Shown here in pieces: positions 1 through 12,048 of a stretch of DNA of 64,000 nt; position 1 is the stretch's first letter, and every line of letters begins with the position of its first letter. The stretch comes from Cordylochernes scorpioides. Taxonomy: Eukaryota > Arthropoda > Arachnida > Pseudoscorpiones > Chernetidae. The translations under genes were made by a program, and so were the position numbers. The DNA lies in NCBI GenBank assembly GCA_030710605.1, contig CP092869.1:9211854-9275853 (forward strand), read 5' to 3'. The notes under the pieces were generated by a model that saw nothing but the letters and a program-made list of their open reading frames with translations, did not search any database and had not been told where the DNA came from.

Positions 1-1
1 A

Positions 2-238
2 AATAAGAAAACTAAAATTGTACATTCTAATAAACTTAAATTATTTTATCCTGAAACAGACTTTTTACTTCAAAATAACACTAACATAGGAAATAACTCA
101 ATTTTAACCCAAAATTACAACCAAAAATTAATAGATATTGATGACAACCCATGTTTTTTGCAAGAAGAACATATTTTAGATATGGAAAATAAAGAACTAA
201 TTTCAACACCAGCACTTTTATCTACAAAATGTATTTGA
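2..238 (+). CDS. Gypsy integrase C-terminal end (partial)
   Basis: A frame open from the window edge ends with TGA at 236-238 and encodes about 78 residues. Near its start it carries KIVHSNKLKLFYP, which resembles the short basic motif (VH..RLKP) that follows the integrase core in many Ty3/gypsy polyproteins. A Glu/Asp/Asn-rich tail follows. The position just upstream of a 3' UTR, polypurine tract and LTR agrees with the end of a pol gene. Catalytic residues would lie outside the window, so activity cannot be judged. The gypsy assignment comes from the motif and the context together. Confidence 0.5.
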   Translation, partial: NKKTKIVHSNKLKLFYPETDFLLQNNTNIGNNSILTQNYNQKLIDIDDNPCFLQEEHILDMENKELISTPALLSTKCI

Positions 239-596
239 TTTTTATCTAAATACTCTTTTATTTCCATAATGTAAGTTTTACTATTTTTAGAACAATTAAT
301 TTCAATGCATTGTATGTAAATAGGCTATTTTCTTTTGCGTAATAATCTTTTGAAATCTAATTCATATTTTAAATACCTTTTCTTTTTGTCTTCCTTTAAA
401 TTTTGTATATAATTTTCATTATTATTCCATACCTAATTTACATACATATTATATACATCATATTTTTAAAATATTATTTGTTTATAAACAGACTAATTAA
501 ACAGAAGATTTTGGACAATGATTTTTATTGTTTAATATTATATCCTATTTTGTAATTTATTTTCCTTTTAATTTGACACCTTATATAAGTCTTTTC

Positions 597-608
597 ATAG
601 GGGGGAAA
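597..608 (+). promoter_or_regulatory. Polypurine tract (plus-strand primer site)
   Basis: The purine run AGGGGGGAAA ends directly before the TGTTA that opens the LTR at 609, as expected for the primer of plus-strand DNA synthesis in LTR retrotransposons. Confidence 0.6.
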
Positions 609-984
609 TGTTATATAATTTTTTAAAAAATTAATAGAAATGTCATAGATATAAATGCTTGTAAATATTATTTTATTTTAATAATCTGTCTCAAATAACT
701 CTGTTATTCTTTAGCCACCAGATGGCGCCACCTTAAATATAAATAAATTGTTTTTGTTTTTTAAAAAAGGTTAGGTAAGTTAGATTTAATTTTATATAAA
801 TATGTAAATAGTGATATAGAATTAATTGTTAAAATTCTATATTTACTTAAATTTAATATATTCTTTTTACTCAAAGAGTTCATAAATAAACTTCTTGAGA
901 CTGATTTTCTCTTTTTTAATTAAATTCAAGACGACTGCACCTTCAACTTGAACAAATCATTTTGGATTTACATAGTTTGTAACA
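609..984 (+). repeat. 3' LTR of the gypsy-like element
   Basis: This 376-bp segment starts TGTTATATAA and ends GTTTGTAACA, giving the short inverted TGTTA/TAACA ends typical of LTRs. It follows the polypurine tract and contains AATAAA-type signals near 888. A CTCF-like motif (CCACCAGATGGCGCC) lies at about 716-730. The second LTR is outside the window. Confidence 0.6.
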
Positions 985-989
985 TATAT

Positions 990-2715
990 CAAACCATTCC
1001 CTTTCTACTTATAGTAAATATCCATTTAAGATTTTTTTTTATTTAACATCGCGTATATCTACATTGCTCCATTTTGGCATACATCGTATCCGCGCAACTT
1101 TGATATGTATATTCACTTCCCACGTTTCTGTTTGCCCTACTATTGATGTCATTTGATAGGAGTTGCAATTTTAGTTTCTTTTTTATTATCATTATCATTG
1201 TGACCATGTATAGTCATTCCTTTGCTGTCATATGTATCATATAGAGTTAATAAAGTTTTTTTTATTTTTAGATCTGTTTTAGGAATTGGGCATATCTACA
1301 ATACACGCACAATTCCTTGGCGCCCGTAATTATTATGCTTATCCCGAATGGCCTAAGAATCTGTTTGCACAGAATCTGTGTATAGACCACCCCATCTCCA
1401 CCCACAGGGACTGCGGCCGAAAATGTGTGGATTCGACTCACATCTGGGCCAAGACTCCCTGGGAAACAGACAGCGAAAGGATGGGCTTAGTACTTTGCCC
1501 ATTAAATGGTAGGATAGAATTTCCTTCAGTAATCACGATGAGTTAACCCGTCCCAGGTTTCATGGCCCGTGTGTTCATCCTTTGCCCGAGTGTCAGTGAT
1601 TGCATACCGGTATCATAAAAGAATGCATTTCTCCCAATTTCATATTTCTCCTAGAGTATGAACAGATATGAATTAGAATAAATACATTCTTTCACTCTGG
1701 CAGGGGAGGAATTGTTGGGCCAGATTTTCCACCAAACAAACCAAACAAAGATGTAAACAATTACATATATATATATACGCAGTGTCTTGCCGGAGTGCTT
1801 GATGCCTAGATGGAAGTCCCACGACAATGGCCGACGGTGCTCTAAAGGTCAAGGCAGGGGAGGACATAGCCCTGGACGCATATCCCAAGACCTGCTATAG
1901 GAAGATGACATCGGCCCTGTTTAAGCAGCCAGAAACCCGATGCAAACAGAACCAGAGGAAGACCAGGAACCGGGGAAACATTCAGTTGGAGATGATACCT
2001 ATGCCTTTAAAGTTCACTCACAATGTGAATGGAAAGCTGGTGGACAATGGAGAAGCTGCCTCGACAAGGATGAAGAGGCTTTCGAGTAATCTTCTTTGTT
2101 AAACCAGCCTACCTCTTCACCTTTTCTTTTTACTTTTGTATATAACTTGTGATATCACATCCAGATAGATTAAGCATATTTAGTATTTTTAGAATTTCTT
2201 AAAGATTTTAATTTCGTTACTAATCTAAATATTTATTTTATTCTAAAATGAATAAAATCAACCACAAACATAGTTAGAGAAATTAGATGTGTCTAGTTAC
2301 TTAATTTCTTAAAGAAGAAATTACCTTAAATTTAAAATAAATAATTTATATTTCTATTATTCCTATTTAATCAATTTATTATTAACTCAAACCTTTTAAT
2401 AAAAAGCCCAATTTCGAATTTCCTAAAGTAGAAAGTACCTTAAACTTAAAGATAAAATTATATATCCTTTTATCCTTATTTTTGCAAATTTTTTTATTAC
2501 CTCAAAAAAAAATTCTTTTAAAAGAAAAGAAGAATTTTAATTTTTTAAAAGGATTAAACATCTATATTTATTATTTCGATATCTCTCTTTTAAAAATAAT
2601 AATATATTATTTTTTAAATTATTAATATCTATTATATTCTAGGAATATTAATTATTTGATTACTCTATAGTAAAAGTTGAGAACTTAGCTCGAAGCTTTA
2701 TTTTTGAATACAACG
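990..2715 (+). repeat. Direct repeat copy 1 (3' tail + LTR), pair of 4754-6525
   Basis: Nearly the same sequence occurs at 4754-6525, with point differences and small indels. The shared part covers the 3' tail, the polypurine tract and a roughly 1-kb LTR from 1713. After TTTTTGAATA this copy runs uninterrupted into CAACGGCTAG, so it shows the empty site for the large insertion at 6526-22208. The 3' LTR boundary is not certain. Short reading frames here (for example 1827-2102) fall in LTR or UTR sequence and are not considered genes. Confidence 0.7.
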
Positions 2716-2787
2716 GCTAGTTTTAATCAAGTTTTCGAAGGGACCGGATCAAATATTATCGGGAGAAAAAGGACAAGAGGGGCGTTC

Positions 2788-4753
2788 TGTTAGGATCGAT
2801 AGCCTCACAGGACTGTACAACTCTATTAATAGGAAGGTATTTGTTCCATTTTGTTAGGTCTCCTTCTAAGGGAGCATAAGTTTGATTTCTTTTATTAGGG
2901 TAATCAATTACTCTATTTCATTATACCAACTTGAATTCTAAGAGTCGTAGATAATGACCATGTCTCGATTCTCAGACTGGGGGATTGTGGGAGGTCACGG
3001 TCAGACCAAAAGCCTACAAATCCCCTCCTCAGTAGAGGGAACGGAGAGGTATCAGGCGAACTTTGTGCTAGGTGGGGGGATTTAGTTGCCGACGTCGCAA
3101 ACTAAGTGTACAGCGACAAACCTCGGATAACCGATCTGACATCGTAGTTTACGATGCGTTAAGCGTGGCTGAGATAAGGGTGATTCAGTCGGGAGGTTGG
3201 GAAGGATCGGCACGTTGGAAGCTCTTTTATATATTGCGCAGCCTGGAACCAATCCCCTATGGACAGATTTGGAACATGTGGTGGGTAAAGAAATCGAATT
3301 CCCTATAACTCCTTGTCTCTAAGTCAGAGTTAAAGGGGTTTTCTAATGAGGGTTAACAATGAGAGCGTGCAAGAGACAAAGTTACGATTAGACGAGGCGA
3401 TTCCGTCTACAGATTTTAGGTACCAATTAGCAAAGTGACAGATGGACTGTCCAGATTCTTTGCGTTTTATATCGCCCCAGGCTAGCAAAAGTTAATCACC
3501 TAATTAAAGACTATGTCTGCCATACGTTAGTTAGAACGATTTCAAGTCTAAATATCAGTTAGTAAGTAGAATTTTTTTTTAACGAGAGTAACTCATTATG
3601 AGAAACGATAATTTTTTTTTTAATTAGTAGGACACCTAAATGAACTTTTGAAGCAGATTGCCAGAACAAGCCAATATAGCGTTCCAGATTTGAAAAGGAA
3701 GATTTTTTTTTTTAAGGGAAGATCGAGTATCAATTTCTGTTTTAGCAACAAAATGGCCGAGAGCAATGAGTTTATTTTATTTTATTTGGACGTAGAGTCA
3801 AATTTTCAGAGTGATATTAAGAACTCAAGTGGGAAGATGTATCACAGGGTATAAGTTAGACCTAGGTTGTTAATCATCATAATTATTTTCAGGGTTAATT
3901 TTTTTAAGTGGATTTGTTGGTCAAAAATATGAGTACACATTCTATAGATAAGATAAACAATGTATAGTAGAGGTTAACAACAATGTCCAGCTGAAGAACA
4001 AAGATAGGTGAGATTGTCATCACGATAAGGTAATTTGGAAATAATCTGGTTTAGGGAAGTAATTGACTACCAAGATTTCCTTTCCTATAGATTTTTCTCT
4101 TGGATTGAGAGGGGCGGAGAACACGCCAGACAAACACTCCCAGTGACGAGTTGGTGAGAACAAAGTTTTGAGATATTACATATAGACTTTGAAATGCTAG
4201 TGAAATGACCTAGACCCTCAGTGCATATCTATTCGTTTTATTATTATTATATATTCAATATTATCATATATCATGTATCATCCCTTTATTATATTCATGT
4301 ATATTTGTATATATAAAAAGCACGATTCGAATTATAGATGTGTGACATTTTGGTAGCAGCGTTGTTACCATCTTCGGATAAAATGCACTAAACAAGTTTT
4401 AACCACAGCATATATATATTTTTTGTTTATTTACCATAATATATTCCCATATCAATGTTATTATAATATATTCCCATATCAATGTTATTTCCTTCCCATA
4501 TATCATATTCTTCAAGAAGTTTGGCATATTTATTATACAGAGGTGATATTTCATCATTTAATGTATCATCCACCATGTTTACCCTTCTTCCTTAATTATC
4601 AGCATGTATATTCGATTCCAGAACAAATAATTGATATGTGTGACATTTTGGTAGCAGCATTGTTACCATCTTCGGACAAATGTACCGAATGAAGATTTTA
4701 ATCACAATTTATATATTCATTTGTTTACCATAGTATATCCTATATATATATAT
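2788..4753 (+). other. Non-coding internal region homologous to 8.9-10.85 kb (inverted)
   Basis: From TGTTAGGATCG at 2788 this stretch aligns with the reverse complement of the region starting at 10853 and running down. Shared landmarks include AGCCTCACAGGAC, CCGATCTGACA, GCCATACGTT and GCCAGAACAAGCC. No convincing reading frame is present. At 4320-4400 and 4630-4690 there are two remnants of the foldback family described at 31203 and 35064. The sharp start suggests an internal deletion that joined the 5' leader to the 3' non-coding region. Confidence 0.55.
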
Positions 4754-6525
4754 CAAACCATTCCCTTTCTACTTATAGTAAATATCCATTTTAAGATTTT
4801 TTTATCTTAACATCACGTATATCTACTTTGCTCCATTTTGGCATACATCGTATCCGAGCAACTTTGATATGTATATTCACTTCCCACGTTACTGTTTACC
4901 CTATTATCGATGTCATTTGATAGGAGCTGCAATTTTAGTTTTTTTTATTATCATTATCATTGTGACCATATATAGTCATTCCTTTGCTGTCATATGTATC
5001 ATATAGAGTTAATAAAGTTTTTTATTTTATTTTTAGATGTGTTTTAGGAATTGGGCATATCTACAATACACGCACAATTCCTTGGCGCCCGTAATTATTA
5101 TGTTTATCCCGAATAGCCTAAGAATCTGTTTGCACAGAATCTGTGTATAGACCACCCCATCTCCACCCACAGGGACTGCGGCCGGGAATGTGTGGATTCG
5201 ACTCACATCTGGACCAAGACTCCCTGGAATACAGACAGCGAAAGGATGGGCTTAGTACTTTGCCCATTAAATGGTAGGATAGAATTTCCTTCAGTAATCA
5301 CGATGAGTTAACCCGTCCCAGGTTTCATGGCCCGTGTGTTCATCCTTTGCCCGAGTGTCAGTGATTGCATACTGGTATCATAAAAGAATGCATTTCTCCC
5401 AATTTCATATTTCTCATAGAGTATGAACAGATATTAATTAGAATAAACACATTCTTTCACTCTGGCAGGGGAGGAATTGTTGGGCCAGATTTTCCACCAA
5501 ACAGACCCAACAAAGATGTAAACATTTACATCATATATATATATATACGCAGTGTCTTGCCGGAGTGTTTGATGTCTAGATGGAAGTTCCACGACAATGG
5601 CCGACGGTGCTCTAAAGGTCAAGTCAGGGGAGGACGCAGCCCTGGACGCGTATCCCAAGGCCTGCTGTAGGAAGATGACATCGGCCCTGTTTAAGCAGCC
5701 AGAAGCCTGATGCAAACAGAACCAGAGGAAGACCAGAAACCGGGGGAGACATTCAGTTGGAGATGATACCTATGCCGTTAAAGTTCACCCATAGTGTAAA
5801 CGGAAAGCTGGTGGACAATGGAGAAGCTGCCTCGACAAGAAAGAAGCGGACTTCGAGTATTCTTCTTTGTTAACCAGTCCATCTCCTCACCTTTTTCTTT
5901 GTATATATGACTTATGATATCACATTTAGATAGATTGGACATATTTAGTATTCTTTAGAATTTCTTAAAGAAGAGATTACTATGTAAATTTCCCAGAGGG
6001 GCAAGCACGATAGATTTTATTTGATTTCGTTACTAATCTAAATATTTATTTTATTCTAAAATGAATAAAATCAACCACAAACATAGTTAGAGAAATTAGA
6101 TGTGTCTAGTTACTTAATTTCTTAAAGAAGAAATTACCTTAAATTTAAAATAAATAATTTATATTTCTATTATTCCTATTTAATCAATTTATTATTATCT
6201 CAAACCTTTTAATAAAAAGCCTAATTTCGAATTTCCTAAAGTAGAAAGTACCTTAAACTTAAAGATAAAATTATATATCCTTTTATCCTTATTTTTGCCA
6301 ATTTTTTTATTACCTCAAAAAAAAAATTCTTTTAAAAGAAAAGAAGAATTTTAATTTTTTTTAAAGGATTAAACATCTATATTTATTATTTCGATATCTC
6401 TCTTTTAAAAATAATAATATATTATTTTTTAAATTATTAATATCTATTATATTCTAGGAATATTAATTATTTGATTACTCTGTAGTAAAAGTTGAGAACT
6501 TAGCTCGAAGCTTTATTTTTGAATA
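4754..6525 (+). repeat. Direct repeat copy 2 (3' tail, PPT, LTR), interrupted at 6525
   Basis: This is the partner of 990-2715. It includes TTGGCGCCCG near 5084, the PPT GGCAGGGGAGGAAT at 5464-5477 and the LTR start at 5478. The LTR is broken at 6525 by the large gypsy element and continues at 22213. Confidence 0.7.
6522..6525. repeat. Target-site duplication AATA (left)
   Basis: AATA immediately precedes the left LTR and is repeated at 22209-22212 after the right LTR. The related uninterrupted copy near 2695-2705 contains a single AATA followed by the same downstream sequence. Confidence 0.85.
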
Positions 6526-8421
6526 TGTTGCGTTCCCGGTTTGGATAGATGAAAAGGGAGGATACACGATGTGACTTATTAAAGTTTCCTTACTTAAGTA
6601 TATATATATATATATGGCAATTTAGGCCAACAACCCCATGTATATAACCCGCAGCAAGACCTTAATGTTGTATAATAGAAGCACAGCTGTCAATGATACA
6701 CTATCGACATATGTCTTTACATCATCACATGTAATGCAATTTGTGCAAACAGGATAAATAAAGAGAAAAAAAACGGGGGAAACTCTGTAATTGATTAAGA
6801 GTTTGAGTTAAAGCAGGGATCGATCATATAATATTGTCAGGACAAAGGTCTAAAGATGGAAACAACCACGACACTAGTATACAATTTCATCAGACAACCC
6901 ATGAAATCGTTATTAAATTGGGCAATCTATAAAAGACTCCTTCTGGAGGTTTAGTAACCCACTGAAGACGCTGGGAGCTATTTCATAGAGGAAAATTATA
7001 GCAACAGATCTCTATAATTTCTACAGATCAACTGTAAATAGATTCACATTAAGGCATTTTTATAGCCCAAATAACAAAAACAATAGTCAAACATACAAAT
7101 CTGTTTGCATCATGCTGTACCCTCCTAACAGCGTAAAAATAGCCCGAGGAATCAGAAAATATGGTATAATGGTAAATATGATGGAATAACGCACTGAAAC
7201 ACATAAAAGTACAAACATTACTAAAACCTGACAGATAATTACCCTCAGAGTAGCCCTAATAAAGTCGTAATTTTGCACTGTTGCTGTGTCAATATATCAC
7301 AGCAAAGATATAGTACACAACTCTATTTCAACAGAGTCGGTTGTTCTATAATTTGTACACTTTGTGAAATTAAGGTGTGGGGGGGGGTAGTACCATAAAG
7401 CAAAAGGAATGAAATATGTATGAGAGGAAACAAGAAAATTTCTCTAGATATTTATTTAAATAAATTAAAATTTGGGAACATGTCTATACTGACGAGATAT
7501 GCTATTTACATAGTAAAAATTTAGATAGAGGTGACCTGAAGTTACTTTATAGCCCTTTAGGGCCCATGCGAAATCTAGGTTGGTTACTACACAAAAAAAA
7601 GGGGGGGGGCGCTAAGTCATAATGACAAATGGCTTACCTTTTCTCGAAAGTGCCGGCAAAGGTCTGGTCTCCCGTCTGAAAACTGTCCTCTCACTGAGCG
7701 ACTCAGATCGAATCTGCCTTTTGGCAAAGAACCTTCTTTTATTCATGTCTCTCTCCGTTTTCATTCGCTGCCGCGCCAAAGTTTCTATTGGCTGGCATTT
7801 TCATTCGCCGAAAGAAACACCAATCAAAATGGCCAACGGCTCCAGTATACAATTTCACAGACGCCCCAGGCCTCTCCCATCAAAATAGAACATATAGTAT
7901 TACCAAAACAAAAAAATCTAAAGAGAGAAACAGCTACGGCGATAGTGTAAAATTTCAGACCCCAGGCCCCCCCTCCACATGGATTGAAATACTATCCTCC
8001 CTTTTTCTCGGGACGGTATATATATCGCCCCCCGTCTTGGCTAAAAATCGACCCAGGCCCCTTTTACCTGGACTGTAATGTGATGCTTCCTTTTTTTCGG
8101 GAAGGATATTTATAAGGCTTAGTCTTTTAGAAATCTTCCTTCTCCATTTTTTTTTCTGGTCACCTTTACCTAAATTTTTGGTGAGGGGAATATATGTACA
8201 TATGGAACAACAGCTTCCAGCGCGGATGTCCCTGGATGTCACTGGTGTCTTCTTCACCAGGCATCAGCTTTCGGCATGGAAGTCTGGTGTCATCAATTGT
8301 CTAGGTTTCTGGGCAAAAAGATGGTCTGTAAGTCTATGTGGGAGGGAAGCCATGTATCCATTTGATTTGATTATACATACGCCTTCTGTTGGGGTATGGT
8401 TACAAAAAACGTGCCCCAACA
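6526..8421 (-). repeat. 3' LTR of the large gypsy element
   Basis: On the plus strand it starts TGTTGCGTTCCCGG and ends GTGCCCCAACA, giving TGTTG/CAACA ends. It is nearly identical to 20311-22208. It contains an (AT)n run at about 6600-6614 and a poly-A/poly-G run near 7592-7610. Short frames such as 7955-8257 occur in both LTRs but show no protein-like features. Confidence 0.92.
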
Positions 8422-8435
8422 ATCCTCCCCCTGCC
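8422..8435 (-). promoter_or_regulatory. Polypurine tract of the large gypsy element
   Basis: Read on the minus strand, GGCAGGGGGAGGAT lies directly before the LTR start TGTTGGGGCACG. The related older element has GGCAGGGGAGGAAT at the same place (1699-1712 and 5464-5477), so the tract is conserved. Confidence 0.85.
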
Positions 8436-11400
8436 AAGTAATGGACAAATGCGTTTGTGCTATTCATTATTCATCTGCCTTTCATCAGTTACTATGAAAG
8501 CAGGCCCATTTCTAGCAAAATGCATTTTCCATTACTAGGTGAAGCCAGGTGTACCGAAACCTATAGGGAAGATAAGGCTAATCAAAATAATGGTATGCTA
8601 TTCTAGATGTTTATTATTCCGAACATTAGTGGGCATTGTGCATCCTGGCAAAGGGGTTTTTTATGTGTTATTATTCTGTCAGCACACTGTTATCAACATA
8701 GGTTATGGGGGACAGTCATATCATATGTATGGAAGTAAGCAAGGTCATCTGTCTTACCATTCATGGGTATATATACCACCCTTCCACTTTCTTCTTTGGT
8801 CTTGAGGAGTAGGCCTTCCTTGTGGTAGGTCCTCTCAACCCCATCCTTGCCTCTGGTGTGCTGGTTTCATTGCTACCTTCTTTCTGCTAACAATACAGTT
8901 AGAACATTTCCCTATTACATATTATATATAAAAAAATTGGGCGCCAAGAAGTCGTTTAGAAATAACTGACTAGTCCAACTCCTAAAACATGCCAGCATCT
9001 TTATTTAAGTACCAATCAAGACATTCGTGTGGTATAGTTATATATATACAATCAAAGGAAAGGATAATTATAGTTAGCTGAAAGAAATATCTTGGTATAT
9101 AATGATTAGCCTATGACATGATGACTTTTGCTAATAAAAAAAAAGATTACAGAAAACAAATTGTGAAAGTAATTATTAAATAAGGCACGAAATATGTAAT
9201 GATAAAATGAATCCTTCCATGTTATATGATGGGTATAATATATATATTGAAGAAAACACGTATCATGCAGATAGTGATTAAATATGATAAAAATCATCCC
9301 ATGATAGATGATAAAGAAAACTACTACAAAATTATATATGATGACAAAATATATATACTTATACAAGTAAGGCGGATAAAAGACAATAAGGATAAAATAG
9401 ATCATGCCTTGAGGGAAGAATAAGCCATGACAACATGTTAAAAAAAATCGCAACATGGCAGGTAAATATTACTAATATCATGAATATCAAAGGAAATAAA
9501 ATTGTTGAAATGAATAGCATATGATTATAATATAATATATATGATATAAAATAATAACATATTCAATAAGAAAATGAAAACACATTATATATATTTGTGC
9601 GCTGAAGGTTCAAGGTTTAGTATCTCAGTTAAGTTTTCAATCTTATTCAGTCTGGAATCACGAGTTGGTCACTGGGTAATATTCGTCTATCCCGATCCTA
9701 CTGGAGGGTGTGTTTTCTCTTATGTGTTAGATTCCTCTGTTACAATACTCTCAACCCAGATGGGTACGTCATTTAGAATCTTGGTCAAATGGAACATAGC
9801 CCAGACCTCTATTAAACTACACAGTCCATTTAAATCTAGGGTGACAACCGTATGAAGAAAGCTCTCTGTTTGACAGAGAAACTAATCAACTTCTCCCATT
9901 TTGTTTGTGACTCCGTTTACCTTGTCTCTGGGGTGTGTACAGTTCAGCTACCTCCCCCTTCCAAGAAATTCATATTACTTTCATCTACCAATATACTCCC
10001 TATTCATTGACCTGAACCCTATAAATCTACATCTTATAAATTTGAATTTTATCAATCTGAAATTTTGGTTCTTTTACAAATTCCTTCAGAATTCTACTCC
10101 CTGTATAACTGCTCTTAATTCTACTGTCCTCAATACAACACTTCTAAAACTTTGACTCACTGGCTTGTTCTGGCGTCTCGTTCGCGGTCATTATAGTTAA
10201 CTAATACTTTAAAATCTTATCCTAACATGGAACGAGTCTAAACTCGTTGAAGGTCCTAATAATTACTTATTCTGTCTCTCGAATCGGTCTTATGCTCGAA
10301 TTCATTCCAACAAAACGTATGGCAGGGCGAATCCTTTATTAGAAGAAACTTCCGCTAGCTATGGGGGATCAAACTGGTACCAAAAAAAAATTCAATAGAC
10401 GGAAACACTTCGTCTAGAATAACTGGGCAATCTCTGCCTACTTGCCAATCTTACAGGACCTCCCGTCTGGAACACCCTTGCTCCAGCCACGCTAAAAGCG
10501 TCGAAACTACGGTGTCAGATCGGTCACCCAAGGTCGCGCCGTTATACCCCAGGCTATACGGCATGGCTAAAACAAATCCCCCATCCTGCATAAAATTCAA
10601 TCTATACCTCTTCGTTTCCTCTTGCGAGGAGGAGTTGAGTGGGAAATTCGGCTTGATCCTTGCCTTCCACTATCTCCAAGTCTGAAGGTCGGGATAGGGA
10701 TCATTTATCCACAATCCTTAGAATTCAAGCTAAACTAAGATAAAAGAAAATCAAAGGAAAATTATACCCCCTAACGAGGGACCTAACAAAAGGGAGCGAA
10801 TATTTCTAACTAGATAGAGTTGTAGTTGTCCTGTGAGGCTTCCGATCCTAACAAATAAAGAAATCAAAATTTAAAAAAAAATCGAACCTATTAATTCCCT
10901 ACACTATTCTAATATACCTTTGGTCTAACAGTATAATTGTTTCTATCCTTGGACACATTCACTAAGATTTCCCATTCATTCAATTTCATTCGCATCTTGC
11001 ACATAAACTAAAGCTAGAAACTACTATAAAAGCCAAAGCACTTCAATCGTCAATGTTAACATTTACTCTAACTATTACTAATCTCCAGGACTAAATGTGA
11101 AATCAAATAAAATAATAAAATTAAAACAAATTGGGAACTAAAGCCCTAGGTTACTCAAAAGAAAATGCCTCTGTACAAGCTCTATATATACTAATACTTT
11201 ATAGTCGATAAATGATTGTTAATAAATGGTTAACAATTCTAAATAATCTGAAAGCTAACCTACCTAAAAAAATGTAATTTCAAAAACTGCCCTTGCTTTG
11301 ACACTAAGTGACTATTCACGACAATTCTATAAAGACACACACAAATTATAATGGCGAATAAAGGACCATTAAACGTGACACCTCATAAAAGCGGAATTGA

Positions 11401-12048
11401 GTCACTCCCCTAGCCACCGTGGGTGAATTCACTTTCTTCCTACTTCATCGTGCGTCTGTCCCCTTTGCAGTAGTCCGACCTCAACACTCTATTGAAAGAT
11501 GGATTTATAGGGTTTATGATTCACTACCCAACTCTAACATTCTCAAGTGCTTTCCAAGGATCAACTACAGTCTGGGTCTACTTAACTTCTACCCCTGGCT
11601 TAGGGTCCCTATACTTCACAACTTCACTCTGAGAGATTGACCTTTCATGTCCTCATTAGAAACCTATTTCAAAGCTACTACCTGAAGGCCAGGGATTATA
11701 GGGTTTCTGAATTACCCAACACAAGCCATAGGATGCCTATTAGGTTTGTTGTTTTAGACATAGCCCCCCTCTAAGTTGTGATTTCCTACACCTTCCTTCA
11801 CCTATTACTCCTGATAATAACTAAAATTTCAGATTTACACTAAATAGTTAATTCACAATGGTATACATTATTCTCATTGGTCTTTGAAACTCGGGTTTTA
11901 ACAAGAAATAGTTTGTATAAAAAAAAGGAATCCTAATGAAGTTCTACTTTAAAAAAAAAGGTTTTTAAATGAAAAAAAAAAAAAGGTTGAAATCTCTAAA
12001 TTTCTCATTCTATCGAGCTGATTCTCCGTACACACTCCAAAATCCTAG
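8436..12048 (-). other. Long 3' non-coding region of the large gypsy element
   Basis: About 3.6 kb lie between the integrase stop and the PPT. There is no convincing gene; the longest frames are AT-rich low-complexity translations. The part from 10853 down to 8436 is shared, with divergence, with 2788-5463 in the older element, including GTTTTAGGA.TTGG and TTGGCGCCC landmarks. The part at 10854-12048 has no counterpart there. No env is recognised. Confidence 0.6.

Larger units (their letters stand above)
1..984 (+). mobile_element. 3' part of a Ty3/gypsy-like LTR retrotransposon, cut by the window edge
   Basis: The order is integrase C-terminus (2-238), AT-rich 3' untranslated region (239-596), polypurine tract (about 597-608) and an LTR (609-984) with TGTTA...TAACA ends. 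This is the canonical 3' end of a plus-strand LTR retrotransposon. The 5' part lies outside the window. The sequence right after 984 (TATATCAAACC) matches the undisturbed duplicate near 4745-4756, so the element probably inserted into that older repeat. The left TSD cannot be seen, so the assignment rests on the layout and the LTR ends. Confidence 0.65.
985..6525 (+). mobile_element. Older LTR element in tandem arrangement, resuming at 22213
   Basis: The segment from 990 to about 2715 is repeated at 4754-6525 with an offset near 3764. Each copy carries a 3' non-coding tail, a PPT (1699-1712 and 5464-5477) and an LTR beginning TGTTGGGCCAGA (1713 and 5478). Between them, 2788-5477 aligns, with divergence, to the 3' non-coding region of the large minus-strand element (8422-10853, reversed). 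This suggests a related subfamily that lost gag-pol and now forms LTR-internal-LTR in tandem, possibly by LTR-LTR recombination. The large element inserted into its second LTR at 6525. After that element the older sequence resumes at 22213. Confidence 0.6.

Noticed and set aside
1286..2102. Short frames in the first duplicate (86 and 91 codons)
   Set aside because: They cover UTR/PPT/LTR sequence and are damaged in the second copy.
7955..8257. A 100-codon frame on the minus strand, repeated at 21742-22044
   Set aside because: It lies in both LTRs of the large element and is conserved only because the LTRs are nearly identical; no protein-like features.
9596..10853. Interpreted first as a solo LTR (TGTTAGG...GCGCACA), paired with 2788-4225
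   Set aside because: No TSD, and the homology continues past the supposed end to the PPT, so it is a shared 3' non-coding region.
11756..11800. Possible LTR start TGTAGGAAATC with purine run on the minus strand
   Set aside because: It looked like a PPT/LTR of an inner gypsy, but no matching second LTR was found on the gag side, whereas the pair at 6526 and 20311 fits with PBS, PPT and TSD.
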